A program made the translations under genes and the position numbers. DNA of 21,128 nt from assembly GCA_025059415.1 (NCBI GenBank), contig JANXDQ010000004.1:1-21128 (forward strand), in the 5' to 3' direction. How positions within the stretch are numbered: position 1 is the stretch's first letter; every line of letters starts with the position of its first letter. Below the pieces are notes generated by a model, which saw only the letters and a program-made list of their open reading frames with translations, ran no database searches and was not told the origin of the DNA. This DNA comes from Aigarchaeota archaeon. GTDB taxonomy: Archaea; Thermoproteota; Nitrososphaeria_A; Caldarchaeales; Wolframiiraptoraceae. This document shows, piece after piece, positions 14,523 to 21,128 of this stretch.

Positions 14523-16358
14523 TTGACGCGTGGCTATGGCAAGATAGCGGAGATAGATCTCTCATCCGGCGGAGTCGAAGTGAAGGAACCCGACGAGAGG
14601 CTTGCATACGACTTCATAGGCGGGAGGGGTTGGGCGGCATACATAGTCTTCAAGCACCTGAATGAGATAGTGCACGGCACGCATCCATCGAATGTGCTCG
14701 TGGTGGCGACCGGCCCCCTCGCGGCCACGGGTTTCCTCGGTGGATGCAAGACCACATTCGCCGCGATAAGCCCTCAAACAGACATCTATGGGGACAGCAG
14801 CGTCGGCGGATACTTCGGCTACATGGTGAGGAAGGCCGGATTCGACGCCTTAATAATCAGGGGGAGGGCAAGTGAGCTAAGCTACCTGTTGATAGAGAAT
14901 GGGAAAATCGAGGCCATCGCCGCGCCCGAACTGCGGAAGCTGAATTCAAAAGAGGTTGACGAGAAGCTACGGGGAAAATATGGCAGAAACTGCTCAATAG
15001 CTTCGATAGGACTCGCGGGAGAGAACTTGGTAAATTATGCCTCGATAAACGTGGATTGGGGGTTGAAGGAGCGGAGACAGGCGCAGGCGGGTAGGACCGG
15101 GATGGGGGCGGTGATGGGTAGCAAGAACTTGAAGGCATTGGTCGCGAGGGGGAGTGGGGAAGTCGATGTCGCCGACCCCGAGAGATTGAGAGAGGTGAAT
15201 AAGCGGCTGATAAGGGAGGTTAAGTCGAGTAGGATGTATGAAAACTGGATGAAGTATGGGACGAATATGACCGTTGAGTGGGCTAACTCGGTGGAAGCGC
15301 TTCCAACGCTCAATTTCCAGAAAACGATATTCGAACACGCAGACGAGATCTCCGGCCGGGCGGTCCACAGTTCCCAGCTCTACGTCTCGGCATGCGCGAA
15401 CTGCATAATCCCTTGTGGTCACGTGGTTGGATTCGATGGCGGAGAGGCCACCATGGACTATGAAAATCTGGGGATGCTCGGATCAAACCTCGGGCTAGGG
15501 AACTTGAAGGAGGTCGCTAAGGCAATATACCTCTGCGACTACTATGGATTGGACACGATTTCTACGGGAGCCGTGATCGCGTTCGTGGCGGAGTGTTTCC
15601 AAAGGGGTTTGCTGACAAAAGACGATGTCGGATTTGAGGTCACGTGGGGAGACGCCGAGAAAGTGTATGAGCTCATAGGGATGATAGCTGAACGCAGGGG
15701 GTTTGGCACATTAATGGCGCTCGGCGTCAGGGCCTTGGCCAAATACGTCAAGATGGGGTCGGAGAAATTCGCGATGCACGTTAAGGGACTGGAGATCAGC
15801 GCGTATGATCACAGGGCCGCGCCCGCCATGGCCCTCAGCTACGCCACCTGCGATATCGGAGCACATCACAACAGGTCATGGGCCATAACTTACGACGTGG
15901 AGGCCGGGAGGACCAGTTATCAGAGGGATAAGGCGGAGAGGGTGATCTATCTCCAGCATATGCGGCCGCTCTTCGACATGCTCGGAGTATGCAGGCTATA
16001 TTGGGTTGAACTTGGAATAGATCCAAATATCTATGCAGAGGCGTATTCAGCCGTCGTCGGTAGGGAATTCACCCTCGACGAGTTGCTCACGGCCTCAGAG
16101 CGTGTTTGGAATCTGACCAGGGTCATGGCCATGTTGAGGAGGGGGGTCAGCGTGAAGGATGATGCGCTCCCCGACAGAAACTTCGAGGACCCAGTGCCGG
16201 AGGGATCAACAAAGGGGATCCTACTTGACCGCGGGCAATTCATGGAGCTCCTGAAGACATATTATCGATTAAGGGGATGGGATGAGTCTGGGAGGCCGAC
16301 TAGGGAGAAACTAATCTCCCTCAAATTAGAGGATGTCGCCGAGAAATTATATGGATAG
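14523..16358 (+). CDS. Aldehyde ferredoxin oxidoreductase family protein (stand-alone)
   Basis: Tungstopterin/[4Fe-4S] enzyme that likely oxidises aldehydes to acids with ferredoxin as acceptor. 611 aa, matching archaeal AOR/FOR length. N-terminal AOR domain: YDFIGGRGWAAYIVF, FGGCKTTFAAISPQ-type region, GRTGMGAVMGSKNLKALVA. Cluster ligands are C291, C294, C298 (CANCIIPC) and C490 (DMLGVCRLYW), the last in the classical LGVC context. DYENLGMLGSNLG and CDIGAHHNRSW correspond to the active-site Glu and His regions. Start TTG at 14523 gives the standard TRGYGKIAEIDLSSG opening and lies right after a TATA box. Unlike the AOR at 5042-6817 it has no ferredoxin gene beside it and probably uses a free ferredoxin. 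Which aldehyde it takes cannot be read from sequence. Confidence 0.93.
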   Translation: MTRGYGKIAEIDLSSGGVEVKEPDERLAYDFIGGRGWAAYIVFKHLNEIVHGTHPSNVLVVATGPLAATGFLGGCKTTFAAISPQTDIYGDSSVGGYFGYMVRKAGFDALIIRGRASELSYLLIENGKIEAIAAPELRKLNSKEVDEKLRGKYGRNCSIASIGLAGENLVNYASINVDWGLKERRQAQAGRTGMGAVMGSKNLKALVARGSGEVDVADPERLREVNKRLIREVKSSRMYENWMKYGTNMTVEWANSVEALPTLNFQKTIFEHADEISGRAVHSSQLYVSACANCIIPCGHVVGFDGGEATMDYENLGMLGSNLGLGNLKEVAKAIYLCDYYGLDTISTGAVIAFVAECFQRGLLTKDDVGFEVTWGDAEKVYELIGMIAERRGFGTLMALGVRALAKYVKMGSEKFAMHVKGLEISAYDHRAAPAMALSYATCDIGAHHNRSWAITYDVEAGRTSYQRDKAERVIYLQHMRPLFDMLGVCRLYWVELGIDPNIYAEAYSAVVGREFTLDELLTASERVWNLTRVMAMLRRGVSVKDDALPDRNFEDPVPEGSTKGILLDRGQFMELLKTYYRLRGWDESGRPTREKLISLKLEDVAEKLYG

Positions 16359-16458
16359 CCCACGTAGAACCCCATCAATTCTCGATGATTTTAACTTAAT
16401 CTCATGAGGGCTTCTACTCCTCTAGAATATGCAATCCCGGACTTTCTAGAAAGCTAAG

Positions 16459-16467
16459 CCTTAAACA
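16459..16467 (+). promoter_or_regulatory. TATA-like element for glmS
   Basis: CCTTAAACA about 35 nt before the ATG at 16498 would leave a leader of about 9 nt (GGGAAGATAG), too short for a normal SD. Weaker than the other boxes in the window. Confidence 0.35.
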
Positions 16468-16497
16468 ATAGCTACTTCAACAAACTTGGGAAGATAG

Positions 16498-18318
16498 ATG
16501 TGTGGTATAATTGGTTGCGCTGCTGAAGGCGGTGAAGTGGCGTCGCTACTACACCGCGGGTTAAAGAGGCTGGAATATAGGGGATACGACTCCGCCGGGA
16601 TGGCGACGATCTCAGAAGCCCGGATATATGTGAAGAAGGACTCTGGCAAGATCGACGAGATACATCAAAGGCTCAACTTTGATAATATGCCTGGATCTAT
16701 TGGGATCGCCCACACGAGATGGGCTACTCATGGGGCTCCAACACAGGTAAACGCGCACCCACAGCTTGATTGCGAGGACAAGATAGCAATAGTACACAAT
16801 GGCATCATCGAGAACTTCCTCGAGTTGAAGGAGGAGCTTATCGAGAGGAAGCACGTGTTTAGATCTAGGACGGATACGGAGGTCATAGCACATCAAATCG
16901 AGGAGAACCTTAGGTCCGGAAAAGACTTTCTCCAAGCGTTCTTCTCCGCTGTTAAGAGGCTTAAGGGAAGCTATGCTCTTGCCATAATATCATCACATGA
17001 ACCGGGGAAGATCTTTTTTGCGAGAAATGAATCGCCCCTCGTGATCGGCTTGGGCGATGGCGTCAACTTCGTGGCGAGCGATGTGGCCGCCTTCATAGAG
17101 CGCACCCGCAGGGTGATCTTCCTCGATAACGGAGATGCGGGATACATAACTCCCAGGGAGATTAGGATCTACAAGCTCGAATCGGGCATAGAGGTCAAGA
17201 AGCGGATAATCGAGCTTGAATGGACGATCGAGATGGCGGAGAAGTCGGGATACCCCCACTTCACCCTTAAGGAGATAAATGAGCAGCCGTACACCCTCAG
17301 AGAAGCCCTCAGAGCTCAGGAGAAATATCTGGATCTCTTGGCGGAGTTTCTGGATAGGGCTCGTAACGTCTTCCTCGTCGCCGCCGGAACATCACACAAC
17401 GCGTGTGTCGCCGGCTCCTACATGTTCTCAAAAGTCGCCATGCTCAATGCGACCCCAGTAATAGCCTCGGAGTTCATCGAGAACTATGGGAAATCGATAG
17501 GTATAGACACCGTCATATTGGCCGTCAGCCAGTCCGGTGAGACCGCCGACGTACTAGCTGCCGTTGATCATGCCAGGATGAGGGCCGCGACCGTTTTAGG
17601 CATAACGAATGTGGTGGGCTCAACCCTCACCAGGGTCTCTAGGGCCTATGTCCTCCAGAACTCTGGCCCGGAGATCGGGGTGGCGGCCACGAAGACCTTC
17701 ACGGCCCAACTCACCGTCTTAGCCCAGCTCGCTCTGACACTCGCCAGGAAGAGGGGGAAATTAGCGCAATATGAGATAGATGAATTCAGGGAGGAGCTTG
17801 AAAGGCTCCCCGAGCTCATGAAAAGGGCGATAGAGATTTCCCACGACCCCATAAAGTCTCTCGCCAAAAAGTTGGCTGATGCGAAGAGCATATTCTTCCT
17901 CGGAAGAGGGGCGAGCTATGCCACGGCGCGGGAGGCGAGACTCAAGGTCATGGAGCTCAGCTACATCCCCTGCATAGCCTACCCGGCTGGAGAGAGCAAG
18001 CATGGGCCGATAAGCGTCATCGAGGAAGGGTATCCAGTATTCTTCATAGCGCCAAACGACTCGACCAGGAAAAACGTGATCGGGAACATGATGGAGATGA
18101 AGGCCAGGGGGGCCGAGATCTACTGCGTTGGAACAGAGGGAGATCAGGAGCTTCGCGGCATCTCCGACTGGTGGCTCGGATTACCGAGCATACATGAAGC
18201 CCTCAGCCCAATAATCTACATCGTCCCCTTCCAGTTCCTCGCATACTACCTGGCCATCGAGAGGGGACACGACCCGGATAAACCCAGGAACCTCGCCAAG
18301 AGCGTGACCGTCCAATAA
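16498..18318 (+). CDS. glmS: Glutamine-fructose-6-phosphate aminotransferase (isomerizing)
   Basis: Makes glucosamine 6-phosphate from fructose 6-phosphate and glutamine, the first committed step to UDP-GlcNAc for glycans and protein glycosylation. 606 aa, standard length. The N-terminal glutaminase domain starts MCGIIGC with Cys2 as nucleophile, then HRGLKRLEYRGYDSAG, HTRWATHG, NAHPQ and HNGIIENF. Two SIS isomerase domains follow, with AAGTSHNACVAGS, SQSGETADVLAAVDHAR and ATKTFTAQL in the first. GRGASYATAREARLKVMELS and ESKHGPIS are in the second. The tail DKPRNLAKSVTV is diagnostic. All catalytic motifs appear intact. It stands alone on the plus strand with its own short upstream region; no linked glmM or glmU genes are in the window. 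Confidence 0.97.
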   Translation: MCGIIGCAAEGGEVASLLHRGLKRLEYRGYDSAGMATISEARIYVKKDSGKIDEIHQRLNFDNMPGSIGIAHTRWATHGAPTQVNAHPQLDCEDKIAIVHNGIIENFLELKEELIERKHVFRSRTDTEVIAHQIEENLRSGKDFLQAFFSAVKRLKGSYALAIISSHEPGKIFFARNESPLVIGLGDGVNFVASDVAAFIERTRRVIFLDNGDAGYITPREIRIYKLESGIEVKKRIIELEWTIEMAEKSGYPHFTLKEINEQPYTLREALRAQEKYLDLLAEFLDRARNVFLVAAGTSHNACVAGSYMFSKVAMLNATPVIASEFIENYGKSIGIDTVILAVSQSGETADVLAAVDHARMRAATVLGITNVVGSTLTRVSRAYVLQNSGPEIGVAATKTFTAQLTVLAQLALTLARKRGKLAQYEIDEFREELERLPELMKRAIEISHDPIKSLAKKLADAKSIFFLGRGASYATAREARLKVMELSYIPCIAYPAGESKHGPISVIEEGYPVFFIAPNDSTRKNVIGNMMEMKARGAEIYCVGTEGDQELRGISDWWLGLPSIHEALSPIIYIVPFQFLAYYLAIERGHDPDKPRNLAKSVTVQ

Positions 18319-18452
18319 CTTTAAAGACTCCTATGAGTTGACCGGGCCCAAGATGGATTATTGAGAAGAAGACACGTCCCCCCTCCAAGCCAAGTCCTGC
18401 GGCCGCTCAACTTCATGGGGAGTTGCGGAGTAATACTAAGAGCGGGGATTCG

Positions 18453-18460
18453 CATATATT
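18453..18460 (+). promoter_or_regulatory. TATA box for the Hjc-like gene
   Basis: CATATATT centred 25-26 nt before the ATG at 18482; predicts a leaderless mRNA beginning at the start codon. The 163-bp gap after glmS shows nothing else I can identify. Confidence 0.65.
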
Positions 18461-18481
18461 AGAGGCAGTAGATTCACTTAC

Positions 18482-18961
18482 ATGCCTAAGAAGCCTAGGG
18501 ATGCTTCATCACCCCGTTATAAGGCGAGAATGGGATATGAGGGCGAATATTATTTAATCCAGAAGTTCGCCATCGAGGGGAAGCCGGGAACCTATGCCGT
18601 TAGAACCCCGGGAAGCGGGGCCGGCAAACTCCCCAAACCAGACATAATCGCGGTCGATGGGGGAGAGCTTTTGGCGATCGAGGTCAAGTCGAGTAATAAG
18701 CCGTATGTGGCGTTGAATAGTTTACAGGTTAACCGGTTATTAGACTTCTGTAAATTCTTCGTGGTGAGGTGCCCGCATTGCGGCGCTGAGATTAGGCCGA
18801 AGCCGATCCTCGCGGCGAGATTCCTCGGAAAGGAATGGCGTTTTATCGAGATCCCAATGGACTGGAAGGGCTCGATTATCTTGAAGAGAACTTCCCCAAC
18901 TTCTGCCTCTGGGGAATTACCTTCCCAGAGCCCGGGGGATGGGGAGGAATCTTCTCGATAG
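18482..18961 (+). CDS. hjc: Archaeal Holliday junction resolvase (Hjc-like)
   Basis: Structure-specific nuclease that cuts four-way junctions in recombination and fork repair. 159 aa. The Hjc/PD-(D/E)xK motifs appear in order: the N-terminal acidic helix (GYEGEYYLIQKF, E20/E22), VRTPGSG with Ser45, PDIIA with D54, AIEVKSS with E67 and K69, and an ALNSLQVNRLL helix. Two unusual points stand out. A CPHC pair at 97-100 (RCPHCGAEIRPKP) interrupts the strand region before the usual ARFLGKEWRFIEI ending. The last ~26 residues are a low-complexity tail (SGELPSQSPGDGEESSR) overlapping the convergent gene by 86 bp. The start is fixed by the leaderless TATA spacing. With the PINA-like ATPase at 9691 it forms a plausible junction-processing pair. 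Confidence 0.85.
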   Translation: MPKKPRDASSPRYKARMGYEGEYYLIQKFAIEGKPGTYAVRTPGSGAGKLPKPDIIAVDGGELLAIEVKSSNKPYVALNSLQVNRLLDFCKFFVVRCPHCGAEIRPKPILAARFLGKEWRFIEIPMDWKGSIILKRTSPTSASGELPSQSPGDGEESSR

Positions 18962-19274
18962 AAGAGAGTTCGAGTAGGTATTGGCTCAAGAAGTGGCTGA
19001 GCGTTGGAGCATTCTTAACCCACTTCCGTTCACTGGGCTTAGAGAGATAACCAAGCGAGACCAATCCTTGGAGCAGGTTCCCAACCCTCCTCCGCTTATT
19101 CCTATCCACCCTTATCTCATCTGGGAGCAAACTTATCACTTCGGTCAAAGTAAATGGCCCATCATCGAGGGAGGCGATCGCCGCGAGGACGCGTTGAACA
19201 TCTTCAACCCTCAGCTTCTTAACCCTCCAAGCTAGCATCTTGATTATGGGGTTTACCGGCCGCCCCTCCCCCAA
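18876..19274 (-). CDS. Small basic protein, probably winged-helix DNA-binding; function unknown
   Basis: I do not recognise a named family. 132 aa from a TTG at 19274, 7 bp after the stop of the coiled-coil gene and likely cotranscribed with it. An ATG at 19238 gives 120 aa. Residues about 20-95 look like a winged helix: helix DVQRVLAAIASL, then TLTEVISLLPDEIRV, a basic turn DRNKRRRV, recognition-like helix GNLLQGLVSLGYL, then a wing-like SKPSERKWVKN. The C-terminal ~30 residues are low-complexity and overlap the 3' end of hjc in antisense by 86 bp, so one of the two tails may be shorter in reality. Neighbourhood (hjc, coiled-coil/zinc protein, SSB-like gene) suggests a DNA-related or regulatory role; this is inference only. 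Confidence 0.65.
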   Translation of the reverse strand: MGEGRPVNPIIKMLAWRVKKLRVEDVQRVLAAIASLDDGPFTLTEVISLLPDEIRVDRNKRRRVGNLLQGLVSLGYLSKPSERKWVKNAPTLSHFLSQYLLELSSIEKIPPHPPGSGKVIPQRQKLGKFSSR

Positions 19275-19281
19275 TCCCTAA

Positions 19282-20838
19282 TCAACCCTCCACTTTCTTT
19301 AACAATAGCTGGATCGAGACATCAAATGACTTTCCGCATCCACCGCACGTGAAAACGAGCCTACAGTTATTTGAGGCGAGCTCTTCAAGCTCCTCCTTCG
19401 GCGGGATGCCCATCACCACGGAGCTCTTGCAAGATGGGCAGATGATCCTAATCTTCTTACCCTTGTCTAGGTTTTTCAGATCTAGGGGGCTTCCATCGGC
19501 TGTGAAAGCTTCTATACGGGACTCCTTGGGGGGCGGCGCCGGGGCTTCCTCCCTCTTCGCTTCAAGGGCCCTTCTAAGTGATGTGAGTTCCTCTTCTAGA
19601 GCTACCCTCTTCTCTTCAAGTCTCTTAACCTCCTTCTCCAACTGCTCGAAGACCTTCTTCGGGACGAATTCGTTTCTGACATATGGGAGGACTAGGGAGA
19701 TTATGTTCTCGCGGACGCGATTTAGTAGGTGGGGTTCCAGCGGCTTCAAGGCCGCGAGCTCTCCACGCTTTATCTTGACTATCCTCTGAAGTTGATCTAC
19801 TAAGGTCTCCAGATCCTCGACCTCAATCCCCTGCGGATCCGTGAAGAGCTTCAGCATCGTATGCGCCGCCGAGAGCTCTCCCTCCAAGATCTCGAGATAG
19901 GCCTCCCTACTCGAAATCTCCCTCTCAAGTCCCTCCAATTTCCCACGTTCCTCCTCAATCTTCCTCTTGATCTCCTCAATGCCCCCCTGGATCCCCAAAA
20001 GTTCGGATAACTCCTTAGAAAGCTTCTCATTTTCAAATTTGAGCTTTTCGGCGTCGGCTTTAAGCTGCATTATCAACCCATCCAATTCTTCTAGGCTGGC
20101 TTTTCGACTTAAACGGCGCTCGAGCTCTGCATTGACCTCCTCAAGCCTTGCCTCGGCCTCCCCAAGACGTTTTCTAACATCCTGGATCTCCCGCTCGAGC
20201 TCTGACTTGAGCCTCTTCAGCTCATCGAGCTCCCCCGCGATTCCATGAATCTCCTCGATCTCATTTAGGATCCTCTGTCTTCTCTCATGGAGTTGCTGGG
20301 CCTCCATCTTGACCCCCTCTAGCGCGCTCTTGAGCTCGTTGATCGCGGATGCTAGATCTCTCTGTTCTTCGATCATTCTTATTATCTCTTGTACGTCGTA
20401 GCCCGCCCCCCTGAGGGATTCTACGACGTTTAGCGTCTTCTCCAGGTCGTCTATGTTCAGGCCTCTCTTCCTGAGAGCGTCGATGAGCCCCGTTAATTTC
20501 CCGACGAGCTCGAGTGTTAGCTTATATTGCTCGAGGTAGAGATTTAGGTCTTCTTCAATCCTCTTCCTCTTCTCCATGAGCTGCTCGATGGAGTATCGGA
20601 GCTTAACCTCCTCGCTTGACAACCTGTTGTAATCCCTTAGGAGCGATGCGTAGCTTTTGCCCGCCTCGCGTTCAAGTTTACTCAGCCTTAGCGCCGCGTT
20701 GATGTAGCGCTTTATCTTTGATTTATCCCAACCCAGTTCCTCGGCGAATTTGATAAATAAGATAAGTTTATCCCTCGGAACCTCCACTTCGACCTTCGGC
20801 GTCTCAACGGGTATGATTTGGAACTCCTCATCGTCCAA
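19282..20838 (-). CDS. Long coiled-coil protein with C-terminal zinc ribbon; function unknown
   Basis: 518 aa, no recognised family. The N-terminus (residues 1-60) is globular: VPRDKLILFIKFAEELGWDK, then a helix. Residues about 60-330 are nearly continuous heptad-like coiled coil, rich in Glu, Lys, Arg and Leu, in the style of Rad50/SMC arms but without Walker motifs. Around 330-400 is a less charged segment (LFTDPQGIEVEDLETLVDQ, HLLNRVRENIISLVLPYV), then a second short coil. The C-terminus is a zinc ribbon: C467/C470 (CPSC) and C498/C501 (CGGC). Start TTG at 20838, about 35 nt after a TATA box (20866-20880). It leads a two-gene unit with the winged-helix-like gene and lies between an SSB-like gene and hjc. 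Cytoplasmic: no signal or membrane helix. Confidence 0.8.
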   Translation of the reverse strand: MDDEEFQIIPVETPKVEVEVPRDKLILFIKFAEELGWDKSKIKRYINAALRLSKLEREAGKSYASLLRDYNRLSSEEVKLRYSIEQLMEKRKRIEEDLNLYLEQYKLTLELVGKLTGLIDALRKRGLNIDDLEKTLNVVESLRGAGYDVQEIIRMIEEQRDLASAINELKSALEGVKMEAQQLHERRQRILNEIEEIHGIAGELDELKRLKSELEREIQDVRKRLGEAEARLEEVNAELERRLSRKASLEELDGLIMQLKADAEKLKFENEKLSKELSELLGIQGGIEEIKRKIEEERGKLEGLEREISSREAYLEILEGELSAAHTMLKLFTDPQGIEVEDLETLVDQLQRIVKIKRGELAALKPLEPHLLNRVRENIISLVLPYVRNEFVPKKVFEQLEKEVKRLEEKRVALEEELTSLRRALEAKREEAPAPPPKESRIEAFTADGSPLDLKNLDKGKKIRIICPSCKSSVVMGIPPKEELEELASNNCRLVFTCGGCGKSFDVSIQLLLKKVEG

Positions 20839-20865
20839 AATCTAGCTCAAAATATTTTCCCGAAT

Positions 20866-20880
20866 CCCGTATATAAGTGA
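20866..20880 (-). promoter_or_regulatory. TATA box for the coiled-coil gene
   Basis: The minus strand reads TCACTTATATACGGG, centred about 35 nt before the TTG at 20838, giving a leader of about 9 nt. A second AT-rich stretch, AAAATATTTTG, lies at 20848-20858 but is too close to the start. Confidence 0.5.
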
Positions 20881-20926
20881 TTTTCCCCGGGCCGCCGCCT
20901 CGCCTCCCATCGTAGTACCCAGAATT

Positions 20927-21128
20927 CTATCTCCTAGGTCTGAACCGTCTTCGAGGTCTTCTATCGCCGAAATCCCTGACTGGTTGGGGGGCTTCGGAGA
21001 GGTTGTTCTCGAGATTCAATTCTTCAATCTCTTCCTCCGCCTGCTCGACCGTTCCATATCTACCTAGGTTTAGCTGCATTTTTCCCTTGAACAGTTTTAT
21101 GAAGCCGTTTACAACCTTGATGGTGGCT
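20927..21128 (-). CDS. C-terminal end of an OB-fold single-stranded DNA-binding protein (SSB-like), partial
   Basis: The minus-strand frame enters at the right edge and stops at the TAG 20927-20929. 67 codons are visible, beginning ATIKVVNGFIKLFKGKMQLN. The pattern of an isolated 'NG/NA...fkGkmqLnlGRyG-xvE' strand pair is typical of the last strands of the OB fold in archaeal SSB/RPA-type proteins. After an acidic stretch (EQAEEEIEELNLENN) comes a Pro/Arg-rich disordered tail ending RRPRRRFRPRR. Crenarchaeal SSB also has a flexible tail used for partner binding. A different OB-fold RNA- or DNA-binding protein remains possible since most of the domain is outside the window. It sits upstream of the coiled-coil gene on the same strand, separated by 88 bp that contains a new promoter. 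Confidence 0.65.
   Translation of the reverse strand, partial: ATIKVVNGFIKLFKGKMQLNLGRYGTVEQAEEEIEELNLENNLSEAPQPVRDFGDRRPRRRFRPRR

Noticed and set aside
14994..15422. Minus-strand open frame of 142 codons inside the second AOR gene
   Set aside because: It is antisense to the cluster-binding region of a clearly functional AOR, with no recognisable domain.
18835..19050. Plus-strand frame running past the hjc stop
   Set aside because: It shifts frame relative to hjc and overlaps the winged-helix-like gene, which has better protein-like composition; no promoter or SD.

Overview
The window reads as archaeal DNA at roughly 50% GC, probably a thermophilic member of the TACK group (Thermoproteota, Korarchaeota or Aigarchaeota-like). 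Grounds: archaeal-type ribosomal protein S11, a tRNA-Phe without encoded CCA, TATA boxes about 26-29 nt before many start codons (leaderless or near-leaderless mRNAs), frequent TTG starts, archaeal Hjc, a PINA-like ATPase, an Nre repair protein, an SSB-like tail and two tungsten-type aldehyde ferredoxin oxidoreductases. The exact lineage cannot be fixed by eye.

Layout. 1-4656 (minus): a BmpA-type ABC uptake operon: binding protein, double-ATPase subunit, then a permease reading frame that carries both permease halves in one polypeptide and runs off the left edge. 4843-4916 (plus): tRNA-Phe(GAA). 5042-7218 (minus): a two-gene operon of a polyferredoxin with 16 cysteines and an AOR-family oxidoreductase, joined by an ATGA overlap. 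7290-8813 (minus): a xylulokinase-like FGGY kinase. 9099-9581 (minus): ribosomal protein S11, away from its usual S13-S4-S11 neighbours. 9691-11217 (plus): PIN/VirB11-like/KH ATPase of the PINA type. 11300-12466 (minus): an MFS transporter.

12512-12895 is the largest non-coding stretch. It holds strong TATA boxes and several stem-loops: either an unrecognised structured RNA or a long structured leader of the next gene. 12896-14482 (plus): a MazG-like pyrophosphohydrolase and an Nre-family DNA repair protein. 14523-16358 (plus): a second AOR without a ferredoxin partner. 16498-18318 (plus): GlmS. 18482-18961 (plus): Hjc-like Holliday junction resolvase. Convergent to it (minus) are an unrecognised winged-helix-like small protein and a 518-residue coiled-coil protein with a C-terminal zinc ribbon. 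The C-terminal end of an SSB-like OB-fold protein closes the window.

Functionally there are two themes. One is sugar or nucleoside uptake and ferredoxin-linked oxidation (ABC transporter, FGGY kinase, two AORs, MFS, GlmS). The other is DNA maintenance (PINA, MazG, Nre, Hjc, SSB). The coiled-coil/zinc-ribbon and winged-helix genes between SSB and Hjc are the best candidates for an undescribed component.
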